NCBI RefSeq assembly: GCF_040822085.1
Contig: NZ_CP162006.1
Location: 3,782,001 to 3,846,000, forward strand
Direction of reading: 5' to 3'
DNA length: 64,000 nt
Source of the DNA: Rhodoferax sp. WC2427
Lineage (GTDB): Bacteria > Pseudomonadota > Gammaproteobacteria > Burkholderiales > Burkholderiaceae_C
Shown: positions 24,929-33,828 of the stretch, piece after piece
Position numbering within the stretch: position 1 is the first letter of the stretch
Layout of the letters: the number at the start of each line of letters is the position of its first letter
The notes under the pieces: model-generated
Database searches by the model: none
What the model was told of the DNA's origin: nothing
What the model saw: the letters and a program-made list of their open reading frames with translations, nothing else
Translations under genes and position numbers: made by a program

Positions 24929-25445
24929 TGTGGCCCCCACGCTTGGCACTTCGTGTCCTGCGCTGCCCCCCGAGGGTGCCGTGCCTTGCTTGGGGCGGCC
25001 CAGCGCTGCGGCATTGAAAGCCCATACAAGGGGCTTCACCCTTTTAGAACTCTTGGTCGTAGTCGCCATCATCGCCATCGCCAGTGCCGGAGTCGCCTTT
25101 GCCCTGCGCGACAACAGCCAGACCCTGCTGGAGCGCGATGCGGCGCGGTTGGCCGCGCTGTTCGAGTCGGCGCGCGCCCAATCGCGGGCCACGGGCGTGC
25201 CAGTGCGCTGGCGGCCCACGCCCGAGGGATTCGTATTTGATGGCCTGCCCGCCAAGGCCCTGCCCGACCGCTGGCTGGGCCATGACACCGTGGCGCGCGC
25301 TAGCGCCCCGGTGCTGCTCGGCCCGGAGCCGGTGATTGGCCGCCAGGAGATCGTGCTGCAGTCCACCAGCCAGCCGACCCAGGCCCTGCGCATTGCCACC
25401 GACGGCGCGCGGCCTTTTACCGTGCAGCCCGTCGGCACCCCATGA
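24903..25445 (+). CDS. gspH: Type II secretion minor pseudopilin GspH with an extended leader
   Basis: The cleavage site RG/FTLLELLVVVAIIAIAS, the helix and a C-terminal beta domain mark a GspH pseudopilin of about 180 residues. The leader is very long: 44 residues from the ATG at 24903, or 35 from a GTG at 24930 just after the gspG stop. Most of it (APTLGTSCPALPPEGAVPCL) is encoded by a dispersed repeat also present at the start of gspJ. Leaders in this family are usually 5-20 residues. gspI overlaps the 3' end. Confidence 0.88.
   Translation: MPILVAGSDVAPTLGTSCPALPPEGAVPCLGRPSAAALKAHTRGFTLLELLVVVAIIAIASAGVAFALRDNSQTLLERDAARLAALFESARAQSRATGVPVRWRPTPEGFVFDGLPAKALPDRWLGHDTVARASAPVLLGPEPVIGRQEIVLQSTSQPTQALRIATDGARPFTVQPVGTP
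24932..25001. repeat. GC-rich dispersed repeat, copy 1 (gspH leader)
   Basis: GCCCCCACGCTTGGCACT, then TGCCCCCCGAGGG and CTTGGGGCGGCCC, align along about 70 bp with the segment at 25807-25880. The inner CCCCCC...GGGGCGG could fold. It is read in frame as the leader of GspH. Confidence 0.75.
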
Positions 25446-25795
25446 AGGCACGCGGCTTCACCCTGATCGAAGTGCTGGTGGCCCTGGCCATCGTGTCGAT
25501 TGCGCTGATCGCCGGGCTGCAGGCCACCCAGGCGCTGACCACCAACGCCACGCGCCAGACCGACGTGCTGCTGGCCCATATGTGCGCCGAAAACCAGCTC
25601 ATCGCCATGCGCCTGTCGGCCCAGATGCCCAGCGTGGGCGACAGCACCCAGAACTGCGAACAGGCCGGCCACATCTACGAGGTGCGGCTGAACGTGCTGC
25701 CCACGCCCAACCCCAGCTTTCGGCGGGTCGATGCGCAGGTATTCGACGGCAACGCGCCCATCCTGCGTTTGTCCACCATCGTGGGGCGCTTCTAA
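25442..25795 (+). CDS. gspI: Type II secretion minor pseudopilin GspI
   Basis: The 117-residue protein has a five-residue leader (MKARG/FTLIEVLVALAIV), a helix, then a short C-terminal domain with CAENQLIAMRL, typical of GspI. It forms the pseudopilus tip with GspJ and GspK. Its start overlaps the gspH stop (ATGA) and its TAA overlaps the gspJ ATG by one base. This compact leader is what gspH and gspJ would look like without their insertions. Confidence 0.94.
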   Translation: MKARGFTLIEVLVALAIVSIALIAGLQATQALTTNATRQTDVLLAHMCAENQLIAMRLSAQMPSVGDSTQNCEQAGHIYEVRLNVLPTPNPSFRRVDAQVFDGNAPILRLSTIVGRF

Positions 25796-26553
25796 TGACG
25801 AATAAAGCCCCCCGGCTTGACGCTACGCGTTCTACGCCACCCCCCAGGGGGGAGGCGTGGCTCGCCTTGGGGCGGCCCGGCGGCGGCCACCAACGCGGCT
25901 TCACCCTGGTCGAGCTGCTGGTCGCGCTGATGGTGATGGCGCTGCTGGCGGTGCTGAGCTGGCGCGGGCTGGACGGCATGACCCGGGCACAAAGCCAGAC
26001 CCAGCAGCGCGCCGACGCGGTGCTGACCCTGCAGGCCGGGCTGGGCCAGTGGACGGCCGACCTGGATGCCCTGCTGGAGCAGCCCAACACCACCGCCCTC
26101 GACTGGGACGGGCGCGGCCTGCGGCTCACCCGGCGCAGCAGCGACCCGCAGGCCACCGGCGCGCTGGTGGTGGCCTGGACGCGCCGCAGCGTGGACGGCA
26201 CCGACCAGTGGCTGCGCTGGCAGTCGCCCCCGGTGCACAGCCGCGCCGAACACGCCCAGGCCTGGAGCAATGCCGCGCTGTGGGCGCAAAACCCCGGTGA
26301 AGAAGCCAAACGCGCCGAAGTCGCCCTCACCCCGCTGGCCGACTGGCGCATCTTCTACTACCGCGAAGGCACCTGGAGCAACCCGCTGTCGAGCAGCGCC
26401 ACCGTGGCCGCCGCCGCCACCGTGGGCGCCACCACCGACAACAGCATCCCCGACGGCATACGCCTGGTGCTGACCCTGCCGCCCGGCCAGGCCCTGGCCG
26501 GGGCCATCACGCAAGACTGGATCAAACCCACCGTGGGCGGCGGCAAGTCATGA
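25795..26553 (+). CDS. gspJ: Type II secretion minor pseudopilin GspJ with an extended leader
   Basis: The 252-residue protein has a leader of 35 residues ending RG/FTLVELLVALMVMALL, then the GspJ domain (SWRGLDGMTRAQ, later FYYREGTWSNPLSS). The leader (RLDATRSTPPPRGEAWLALG) is encoded by a second copy of the dispersed repeat seen in gspH. The ATG overlaps the gspI stop (TAATG). It overlaps gspK by ATGA. Confidence 0.92.
   Translation: MTNKAPRLDATRSTPPPRGEAWLALGRPGGGHQRGFTLVELLVALMVMALLAVLSWRGLDGMTRAQSQTQQRADAVLTLQAGLGQWTADLDALLEQPNTTALDWDGRGLRLTRRSSDPQATGALVVAWTRRSVDGTDQWLRWQSPPVHSRAEHAQAWSNAALWAQNPGEEAKRAEVALTPLADWRIFYYREGTWSNPLSSSATVAAAATVGATTDNSIPDGIRLVLTLPPGQALAGAITQDWIKPTVGGGKS
25807..25880. 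repeat. GC-rich dispersed repeat, copy 2 (gspJ leader)
   Basis: GCCCCCCGGCTTGACGCTAC, CACCCCCCAGGGGGG and CCTTGGGGCGGCCC align with copy 1 in gspH. A CCCCCC / GGGGGG hairpin is at its centre. It encodes the extended GspJ leader. Confidence 0.78.
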
Positions 26554-27590
26554 CGCCTGCCCGCTTGTATAAGAAATCGGCCCCTTGCGCTTATTCCATG
26601 AGCGCAAGCAGCTCTCAATTGCATAGCAAGCACCCCCAGCGCGGTGCCGCCCTGCTGATGGCCATGCTGACCGTCACGCTGGTGGCCACCCTGGCCGCTG
26701 CCTCGCTGTGGCAGCAGTGGCGCAGCGTGGAGGTGGAGGCGGCCGAGCGCCAGCGCGTGCAGTCCCGCTGGATTTTGACCGGCGCGCTCGACTGGGCCCG
26801 GCTGATCCTGCGCGAGGATGCCCGCTCCAGCGGCCAGGACCACCTGGCCGAGCCCTGGGCCGTGGCGCTGCAAGAATCCCGCCTGTCCACCTTTTTGGCG
26901 GCCGACCGCAACAACACCGGCGGAACGGCCACCGACGAACAGCTGGACGCGTTTTTGTCGGGCCAGATCACTGACATGCAGTCGCGTCTGAACATCACCA
27001 ACCTGGTACAGGACAACAAAGTCTCGCCGGTCGCCCTGGCCGCCTTCGGCCGCCTGTTTGAGCAGCTGAACCTGCCGCCGCTGGAGCTCACCCTGCTCGG
27101 CAGCCAGCTACAGCAGGCGCTGGACACCAGCAAGACCAGCAATGCCGATAGCACCGTGCCCCTGCTGCCGCGCAGCGCCGCGCAACTGGGCTGGCTGGGC
27201 CTGTCGCCCGCCACCGTGGCGGCGCTGCAGCCATTTGTGAGCGTGCTGCCGGTGCGCACCCCCGTCAACCTGAACACCGCCAGCGCCCAGGTGCTGGTGG
27301 CCAGCGTGCCCAATCTGAGCATGGCCGACGCCCAGAAGCTGGTGGCCGCACGGGCGGGCAAATATTTTCGCAGTACCGCCGACGCCAACGCCGTGCTGAA
27401 CCAGCCCACCATCGTCTTCACCGAGAGCGAACACAGCGTATCGACCCGCTACTTCGAGGTGCTGGGCCGCCTGCGCCTGGGCACCACCACGGTGCTGGAA
27501 CGCTCGCTGGTGTGGCGCGACGGCATCAATGTACGCACGCTGTGGCGCGAGCATGCCGTTGCCGATCCGGCTGGCCAGGCCAGGCCCTGA
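26550..27590 (+). CDS. gspK: Type II secretion minor pseudopilin GspK
   Basis: GspK caps the pseudopilus tip. The 346-residue protein has the cleavage region QRG/AALLMAMLTVTLVATLAA at residues 32/33, WILTGALDWARLILRED and a C-terminal helix-hairpin-helix-like segment (RTPVNLNTASAQVLVA). Residues about 6-27 (LYKKSAPCAYSMSASSSQL) come from palindromic element E, giving a 32-residue leader where about 10 is normal. The start overlaps gspJ (ATGA). Confidence 0.93.
   Translation: MTPARLYKKSAPCAYSMSASSSQLHSKHPQRGAALLMAMLTVTLVATLAAASLWQQWRSVEVEAAERQRVQSRWILTGALDWARLILREDARSSGQDHLAEPWAVALQESRLSTFLAADRNNTGGTATDEQLDAFLSGQITDMQSRLNITNLVQDNKVSPVALAAFGRLFEQLNLPPLELTLLGSQLQQALDTSKTSNADSTVPLLPRSAAQLGWLGLSPATVAALQPFVSVLPVRTPVNLNTASAQVLVASVPNLSMADAQKLVAARAGKYFRSTADANAVLNQPTIVFTESEHSVSTRYFEVLGRLRLGTTTVLERSLVWRDGINVRTLWREHAVADPAGQARP
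26566..26629. repeat. Palindromic element copy E, in frame in the gspK leader
   Basis: CCTTGCGCTTATTCCATGAG, GCGCAAGCAGCT and an ATAGCAA edge give a nearly complete copy with both arms. GspK reads it in frame before the prepilin cleavage site. Confidence 0.88.
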
Positions 27591-27635
27591 GAACGGGTTC
27601 AGCGTCCGCATGCCACTCCCTACAATGCCCCACCA

Positions 27636-28862
27636 ATGAGCACCCTGATCGTTCTCCTCCCCCTGGAACCTGCCACCGGCATGTTCGACTACGTGCTCAC
27701 CGCCGACGGACGCAGCGCTGGCAGCCACGACCGCGCGGCCGCCGCCCTGCTGCCGCGCAGCACCGAGCTGGTGGCCGTGGTGCCTGCACAGGCCCTGTCA
27801 TGGCACCAGGTCAGCCTGCCCAAGGGCAGCCTGAAACAAGGCACCCTAGGCGGCGCCATCGATTCACCCCGGCTGCGTGCCGTGCTCGACGGCCTGCTGG
27901 AAGACCGGCTGCTGGAAGAACCCGCCGAGCTGCACTTTGCGCTACAGCCCGACGCGCCCGCCGACGGCCCGGTGTGGGTGGCCGCCTGCAACCGCGCCTG
28001 GCTGCGCGCCGCGCTGGCCGTGCTGGAAGCCGCCAAGCGCCCGGTGGCCCGTATCGTGCCCGAGAGCGCGCCCGACGGCCTGCGCCTGCAGGTGCTGGGC
28101 ACGCCCGAGCAGCCCCAGCTGCTGAGCACCAGCCCCCAGGGCGTGAGCCTGCTGCCGCTGAGCGCGGCCACCCTGGCCATGGCCCAGGCCGCGCACACCG
28201 AGCCGTTGGAATTAGTGGCCGAACCCGCCGTGGCCGCGCTGGCCGAACAACTGGCGCAGCGCCCGGTGACCCTGCAACAAACCTCGGAACGCTGGCTGGC
28301 CTCGGCCCGCGGACGCTGGGACCTGGCGCAGTTCGACCTGAGCAACTCCACCCGCAGCCGTGCCTGGAAAGGCCTGGCCGCCCAAGCCACCGTGTGGCTG
28401 CAGGCACCCCAATGGCGGGCCGCCCGCTGGGGCCTGGCCCTGCTGGTGCTAGCCCAGATCGTCGGCCTGAACGCCTGGGCCTGGAAGGAAAGCAGCAGCC
28501 TGCAAGCCAAGCGCGATGCGCTGCGCAGCACCCTGACGCAAACCTTTCCCGGCGTGAAAGTGGTGGTCGATGCCCCGGTGCAGATGGGCCGTGAGATGGC
28601 GCTGCTGCGCCAGACCGCCGGGGCCACCTCGGCCCGCGACCTGGAAGCCATGCTCAGCGTGCTGGGCAGCACACTGCCGCCACAACTTGCCGCCACCGCC
28701 CTGGACTTTGCCCCCGGCGAGGCCCGCATCAAGGGCCTGCCCACCGGCGGCGACCCGGCCCTAGCCCAAAACCTGCGCAGCCTGGGCTACAGCCTGCGTA
28801 CCGAGGGCAACCTGACCATCCTGCAACCCGCTGCGCCATCGGCCACTGGAGCCACCCCATGA
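27636..28862 (+). CDS. gspL: Type II secretion protein GspL
   Basis: GspL is an inner-membrane protein whose actin-like cytoplasmic domain binds the ATPase GspE. The 408-residue protein has a cytoplasmic part (about 1-260), one transmembrane helix (GLALLVLAQIVGLNAWAW, about 270-287) and a periplasmic ferredoxin-like domain. TACAAT at 27621-27626 upstream could be an internal promoter -10. It overlaps gspM by ATGA. Confidence 0.92.
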   Translation: MSTLIVLLPLEPATGMFDYVLTADGRSAGSHDRAAAALLPRSTELVAVVPAQALSWHQVSLPKGSLKQGTLGGAIDSPRLRAVLDGLLEDRLLEEPAELHFALQPDAPADGPVWVAACNRAWLRAALAVLEAAKRPVARIVPESAPDGLRLQVLGTPEQPQLLSTSPQGVSLLPLSAATLAMAQAAHTEPLELVAEPAVAALAEQLAQRPVTLQQTSERWLASARGRWDLAQFDLSNSTRSRAWKGLAAQATVWLQAPQWRAARWGLALLVLAQIVGLNAWAWKESSSLQAKRDALRSTLTQTFPGVKVVVDAPVQMGREMALLRQTAGATSARDLEAMLSVLGSTLPPQLAATALDFAPGEARIKGLPTGGDPALAQNLRSLGYSLRTEGNLTILQPAAPSATGATP

Positions 28863-29365
28863 AGCTGCCCGCATCGATTCGCCCGCATTGGGACAGCCTG
28901 GCCCCGCGCGAGCGCCGCAGCGTGCAGGCCGCGCTGGCCCTGGTCGCGCTGGCCCTGCTGTGGTGGCTGGGCATTGCCCCGGCCCTGCACACGCTGCGCG
29001 CCGCCGACGCCCAGCACCGCAGCCTGGACGCCCAGTTGCAAAGCATGCGCAGCCTGCAGGCCGAAGCCCAGGCCCTGCAAGCCCAGCCCAAGCTCAGCTT
29101 TGACGATGCCCTCAAAGCGGTAGAGCTGGCCGTCAAGTCCGAGCTGGGCGGCAGCGGCCAGATCAACGTCACCGGCGAGCGCATCACCGTCAGCCTGAAG
29201 AGCGCCCCGGCCGACGCGCTAGCCCGCTGGCTGGCCCAGGTGCGCATCAACGCCCACGCCCTGCCCACCGAAGCCCGCCTGGTGCGCGGCCCAGCCAAAA
29301 CCAGCGGCCTACCCACCGCCACCTGGGACGGCTCGCTGGTGCTGACCCTGCCTAGCAACCGCTGA
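28859..29365 (+). CDS. gspM: Type II secretion protein GspM
   Basis: The 168-residue protein has a short cytoplasmic N-terminus (LAPRERRSVQ), one transmembrane helix (ALALVALALLWWLGIAPAL, about 23-41), a coiled-coil-like segment and a periplasmic ferredoxin-like domain. It pairs with GspL in the assembly platform. The start overlaps gspL; the TGA overlaps the gspN ATG by one base. Confidence 0.92.
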   Translation: MKLPASIRPHWDSLAPRERRSVQAALALVALALLWWLGIAPALHTLRAADAQHRSLDAQLQSMRSLQAEAQALQAQPKLSFDDALKAVELAVKSELGGSGQINVTGERITVSLKSAPADALARWLAQVRINAHALPTEARLVRGPAKTSGLPTATWDGSLVLTLPSNR

Positions 29366-30183
29366 TGCGCCGCCCGTCTACCGCCTCTTTCACCACCGTG
29401 GCCAAGACCCCCTGGCGCTGGGCCTGGGCGGGTGGCCTGCTGGGCCTGGGCCTGGCCGTGCTGTTGTGCGCCCCGGCGCGCTGGCTGGCCGCCGGGGTGG
29501 CCCAGGCCAGCCAGGGCCAGGTGCAACTGGCCGACCCGCGCGGCACCGTCTGGGACGGATCGGCCCAGCTGGTATTGGCGGGAGGCGAGGGCAGCACCGG
29601 CAGTACCGCCCTGCCCGAGCGCCTGCGCTGGCAGATCCGCCCGGCCCTCAGCGGACTGCACGCCGCGCTCCAGGCCGACTGCTGCATGGCCCAGCCGCTG
29701 CAGGTGCATGCCCAGCCGCACTGGGGTGGTGCCCAACTGGCCCTGACCGACAGCCAATCGCACTGGCCTGCGCCCCTGCTGGCCGGCCTGGGCGCGCCCT
29801 GGAACACGCTGCAGCCCGAGGGCACTCTGGCCCTGAGCACCCAGGCGCTGGTACTGGACTGGAACGCGGGCCGCATGGTGCTGGCCGGGCAGGTGCGGCT
29901 GGAAGCCATCGACATGGCATCGCGCCTGTCCACCCTGAAACCCATGGGCAGCTACCGGCTGACGCTGACCGGCGGACAAAACGGCAATACCACCAGCACC
30001 GTGCAACTCGAAACCCTGGGCTCCAGCAGCCTGCAACTCGTGGGCAGCGGCCAGTGGGTGGGCGCACGGCTACGCTTTGAAGGCACGGCCACTGCCGCCC
30101 CCGACCGGGTGGATGCCTTGTCCAATCTTCTCAATATCATCGGGCGGCGCGACGGCGCGCGCGCCACCATCAAAGTAGGTTGA
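29365..30183 (+). CDS. gspN: Type II secretion protein GspN
   Basis: The 272-residue protein has an N-terminal hydrophobic helix (GGLLGLGLAVLLCAPARWLA) and a periplasmic region with LADPRGTVWDGSAQLVLAGG, typical of GspN. GspN is optional in type II systems and its exact role is unclear. It sits between gspM and gspD with 4 bp to gspD. Confidence 0.88.
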   Translation: MRRPSTASFTTVAKTPWRWAWAGGLLGLGLAVLLCAPARWLAAGVAQASQGQVQLADPRGTVWDGSAQLVLAGGEGSTGSTALPERLRWQIRPALSGLHAALQADCCMAQPLQVHAQPHWGGAQLALTDSQSHWPAPLLAGLGAPWNTLQPEGTLALSTQALVLDWNAGRMVLAGQVRLEAIDMASRLSTLKPMGSYRLTLTGGQNGNTTSTVQLETLGSSSLQLVGSGQWVGARLRFEGTATAAPDRVDALSNLLNIIGRRDGARATIKVG

Positions 30184-30187
30184 TTCC

Positions 30188-32410
30188 ATGCCCATGCATT
30201 CCCCCTCCCGCGTTCCTTTTGCTATTCATACCATAGCTGCTTGTGCTCTATTGATAAGCGCTGGAGGCATTTTTCCTATCAATGTGCTAGCCCAGCCCCA
30301 AACCACCGCCGCGCCCAAGCGCGGCGAGCCGGTGACGCTGAATTTCACCAACGCCGAGATCGAGTCGGTGGCCCGCACCATGGCCGTGATCACCGGGCGC
30401 AACGTGGTGGTGGACCCGCGCGTCAAAGGCACCATGACGCTGAGCACCGACAACGCGGTCTCACCCGCCGTGGCCTACAACCAGTTTTTGTCGGCGCTGC
30501 GGCTGCAGGGCTTTACCGTGGTGGAGTCTGCCGGGCTGGACAAGGTGGTACCCGAGGCCGACGCCAAGCTGCAGCCCGGCCCGGTGACGGTGGGCGGCAA
30601 CAACGCCGCCGTGGGCAGCCAGATCGTCACCCAGATCTTCAAGCTCAATTACGAGAACGCCGCCAACATGGTGCCGGTGCTGCGCCCGCTGATCAGCCCC
30701 AACAACACCATCAACCTGAACCCCGGCAACAACTCGCTGGTCATCACCGACTACGCCGACAACCTGCGCCGCATCGGCCGCATCATCGCGGCGATGGACG
30801 TGTCCAACGCCACCGACGTGGAGATCATCCCCCTGCGCTTTGCGATTGCCGGTGACCTGGTGCCATTGCTGACCAAGCTGGTCGAGTCCGGCAGCACCAG
30901 CGGCATGGCCGCCGCCCCCGGGCAGACCGACAGCTCGTTCAAAACCACCATGCTGGCCGAGCCGCGCAGCAACGCCATCATCTTGCGCGCCGCCAACCCG
31001 GCCCGGGTCTCGCTGGTCAAGTCGCTGATTGCCAAGCTCGACCAGCCCACCATGAGCGGTGTGAACGGCGATGCAGGCAACATCTATGTGGTGTACCTGA
31101 AGAACGCCGATGCCACCAAGCTGGCCACCACCCTGCGTGCGGCCATGAGCGGCGAGGCCCGCAGCAGTTCGGGCAGTTCCGGCGGCTCCAGCGGATCGGG
31201 CAGCACCTCCAACCCGCTCAGCGGCCTGAGCCCCACCAGCGGCATGGCTGGCAGCAGTGCCACCAGCACCGCCAGCACCGCGGCCCTCAGCGGCACCACC
31301 AGCAACCAGCCATCTACCGGCGGCCAGATCCAGGCCGACCCGTCCACCAATTCGCTGATCATCACCGCGCCCGAGCCGCAGTACCGCCAGCTGCGCGCCG
31401 TCATCGACAAGCTCGATGGCCGCCGCGCCCAGGTGCTGGTAGAGAGCCTGATCGTCGAGGTCAGCAGCGACAAATCGGCCGAGTTCGGCATCCAGTGGCA
31501 GGGCGTGCTGGGCAAGGTCGGCCTGGGCACCAACTTCGGCTCCGGCAGCAGCAACCTGGCCACGCTGGCCACCAACATCGCCACCGGCAGCACCAGCACC
31601 GCGCTCAGCAACGGCCTGAACCTGGGCGTAGCCACCAAGATCGGCGGCACCTACGTGCTGGGCGCACTGGCCCGGCTGATGGACGAAACCGGCACCGGCA
31701 ACGTGCTGTCCACCCCCAACCTGCTGACCCTGGACAACGAAGAGGCCAAGATCGTCATCGGCCAGAACGTGCCCTTTGTCACCGGCACCTACACCAGCAC
31801 CAGCTCCACCACCACCGCCAACCCGTTCCAGACCATCGAGCGCAAAGACGTGGGCCTGACACTGCGGGTGCGCCCGCAGATCAACGAAAACGGCACGGTG
31901 AAGATGGCGATTTACCAGGAAGTGTCCAGCGTGGATGCGTCCACCAAGAGCAACAGCAACGGCCCCACCACCAACAAGCGCTCCATCGAATCCAATGTGC
32001 TGGTCGATGACGGCTCCATCGTGGTGCTGGGCGGCCTGCTGCAAGACGACTACGCGGGCAACATCGAAAAAGTGCCGCTGCTGGGCGACCTGCCCTACGT
32101 GGGCAACTTCTTCAAGAGCGAAAGCCGCAGCCGCAAGAAGACCAATCTGATGGTCTTCTTGCGCCCCATCGTGGTCCGCGACAGCGGCACCAGCGACGCA
32201 CTGGCCCTGGACCGCTACGACATGATGCGCGTGCAGCAGCAGGGCGTGAACCCGTCGGCGCACCCCATGCTGTCGGCCGTGCCCTCGGCCAGCGAGCTGC
32301 CCGCCCTGCCCGCCAGCATCACCAACACCACGGTGGTGGTGCCCAGGCCCCTGAGCACGCTGCCCCTGACGGCACCGGCCCAGCCCGCCACCATCACCAC
32401 CATGCCCTGA
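30188..32410 (+). CDS. gspD: Type II secretion secretin GspD
   Basis: GspD forms the outer-membrane channel. The 740-residue protein shows N0-N3 domains (VTLNFTNAEIESVARTMAVI; later VVDPRVKGTMTL), a Ser/Gly/Thr-rich loop at about 320-375, then the secretin domain with VLVESLIVEVSSD, NVLSTPNLLTLDNEEA and VPLLGDLPYVGNFF. The signal peptide (residues about 11-36, cut after VLAQ) is encoded almost entirely by palindromic element F. The start is preceded by AGGTTGATTCC. Confidence 0.95.
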   Translation: MPMHSPSRVPFAIHTIAACALLISAGGIFPINVLAQPQTTAAPKRGEPVTLNFTNAEIESVARTMAVITGRNVVVDPRVKGTMTLSTDNAVSPAVAYNQFLSALRLQGFTVVESAGLDKVVPEADAKLQPGPVTVGGNNAAVGSQIVTQIFKLNYENAANMVPVLRPLISPNNTINLNPGNNSLVITDYADNLRRIGRIIAAMDVSNATDVEIIPLRFAIAGDLVPLLTKLVESGSTSGMAAAPGQTDSSFKTTMLAEPRSNAIILRAANPARVSLVKSLIAKLDQPTMSGVNGDAGNIYVVYLKNADATKLATTLRAAMSGEARSSSGSSGGSSGSGSTSNPLSGLSPTSGMAGSSATSTASTAALSGTTSNQPSTGGQIQADPSTNSLIITAPEPQYRQLRAVIDKLDGRRAQVLVESLIVEVSSDKSAEFGIQWQGVLGKVGLGTNFGSGSSNLATLATNIATGSTSTALSNGLNLGVATKIGGTYVLGALARLMDETGTGNVLSTPNLLTLDNEEAKIVIGQNVPFVTGTYTSTSSTTTANPFQTIERKDVGLTLRVRPQINENGTVKMAIYQEVSSVDASTKSNSNGPTTNKRSIESNVLVDDGSIVVLGGLLQDDYAGNIEKVPLLGDLPYVGNFFKSESRSRKKTNLMVFLRPIVVRDSGTSDALALDRYDMMRVQQQGVNPSAHPMLSAVPSASELPALPASITNTTVVVPRPLSTLPLTAPAQPATITTMP
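30217..30289. repeat. Palindromic element copy F, encoding the GspD signal peptide
   Basis: TTTTGCTATTCATACC, ATAGCTGCTTGTGC and ATAAGCGCTGGAGGCATTTT show the left edge and left arm well and the right arm worn. It is translated in frame as the hydrophobic core FAIHTIAACALLISAGGIFP of the secretin signal peptide. Confidence 0.8.
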
Positions 32411-32425
32411 GCCCCCCAAAAGCCG

Positions 32426-33823
32426 ATGCGCCACCCCCTGCCCTACGCCTTCGCCCGCACCCAGCAAATGCTGCTGGAGGAGAACCTGGGCGACTTCACC
32501 CTCTGGCTGCACCCGGCCAGCGCCCAGACCGCCGCCAACGCCCTGAGCGAGGTGATGCGCAAGTACCCGGTGCGCCAGATCGAAACCCTGGCCCTGGACG
32601 CCCTGCTGCAGCGCATCAGCGCCGCCTACGCGCAGGGCGAATCCAGCGCCGCGTCGGTGGTCAGCGAGGTCGAGAGCGATGCCGACCTGTCGCGCATGAT
32701 GCAGGAGCTGCCCGCGGTGGAGGATTTGCTGGAGATGAGCGACGACGCGCCCATCATCCGCATGCTCAACGCCCTGCTGACCCAGGCCGCGCGCGACGGG
32801 GCCAGCGACATCCACATCGAACCCTACGAACGCCATTCCAGCGTGCGCTTTCGGGTGGACGGCACGCTGCGCGAGGTGGTGCAGCCCAACCGCGCCCTGC
32901 ACGCCGCGCTGATCTCGCGCCTGAAGATCATGGCCGACCTCGACATCTCGGAGAAGCGCCTGCCGCAGGATGGCCGCATTTCCCTGCGCATCGGCACCCG
33001 TGCCGTGGACGTGCGCGTCAGCACCCTGCCCAGCGCCCATGGCGAACGCGCCGTGCTGCGCCTGCTGGACAAAAGCGGGGCCAAGCTCACGCTGGAGGCC
33101 GTGGGCATGCAGGGCGAGGTGCTGGGCCAGCTGCAGAACCTGATCAACCAGCCGCACGGCATCATTTTGGTGACCGGCCCCACCGGCTCCGGCAAAACCA
33201 CCACCCTGTACGCCGCCCTGAGCCGCCTGGACGCCAGCAGCAGCAACATCATGACGGTGGAAGACCCGATCGAGTACGAGCTGCCCGGCGTGGGCCAGAC
33301 CCAGGTGAATGCCAAGATTGACCTGACCTTCGCCAAGGCCCTGCGCGCCATCCTGCGGCAAGACCCGGACGTGATCATGATCGGCGAAATCCGCGATTTT
33401 GAGACCGCGCAGATCGCCATCCAGGCCTCCCTCACCGGCCACCTGGTGCTGGCTACCTTGCACACCAACGACGCGGCCAGCGCGGTCAACCGGCTCATCG
33501 ACATGGGCGTGGAGCCGTTTTTGCTCAGCTCCACCCTGCTCGGCGTGCTGGCCCAGCGCCTGGTGCGCAAGCTGTGCCCGGTATGCGCGGGCAAAAACTG
33601 CGAAGCCTGCAACCACACCGGCTACCAGGGACGCACCGGCATCTTCGAGCTGCTGGTCACCAACGATGCCATCCAGGCACAAATCCACAACCGCGCCAGC
33701 GAGGCCGACATCCGCAGCGCCGCCCGCACCGCCGGCATGGCCCTGATGCGCGAAGACGGCGAACGCCTGGTGCAGACCGGCATCACCTCGCGTGAAGAGC
33801 TGCTGCGTGTGACGCGGGACTGA
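32426..33823 (+). CDS. gspE: Type II secretion ATPase GspE
   Basis: GspE powers pseudopilus assembly in the cytoplasm. The 465-residue protein has an N-terminal N1E-like region, Walker [11 protein letters not shown] (about 252-261), Asp box VEDPIEYE, Walker [13 protein letters not shown], His box [10 protein letters not shown], and a CPVC...CEAC zinc-binding pair near residue 388. The zinc loop is shorter than in many GspE proteins. It lies 15 bp after gspD and 5 bp before gspF. Confidence 0.95.
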   Translation: MRHPLPYAFARTQQMLLEENLGDFTLWLHPASAQTAANALSEVMRKYPVRQIETLALDALLQRISAAYAQGESSAASVVSEVESDADLSRMMQELPAVEDLLEMSDDAPIIRMLNALLTQAARDGASDIHIEPYERHSSVRFRVDGTLREVVQPNRALHAALISRLKIMADLDISEKRLPQDGRISLRIGTRAVDVRVSTLPSAHGERAVLRLLDKSGAKLTLEAVGMQGEVLGQLQNLINQPHGIILVTGPTGSGKTTTLYAALSRLDASSSNIMTVEDPIEYELPGVGQTQVNAKIDLTFAKALRAILRQDPDVIMIGEIRDFETAQIAIQASLTGHLVLATLHTNDAASAVNRLIDMGVEPFLLSSTLLGVLAQRLVRKLCPVCAGKNCEACNHTGYQGRTGIFELLVTNDAIQAQIHNRASEADIRSAARTAGMALMREDGERLVQTGITSREELLRVTRD

Positions 33824-33828
33824 ACCCC

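Noticed and set aside
30461..33688. A 1,075-codon open frame on the minus strand across gspD and gspE
   Set aside because: It is an antisense shadow produced by high GC at third codon positions. Its translation is Gly/His/Ala/Gln-rich with no domain, while the plus strand holds clear secretin and ATPase genes.
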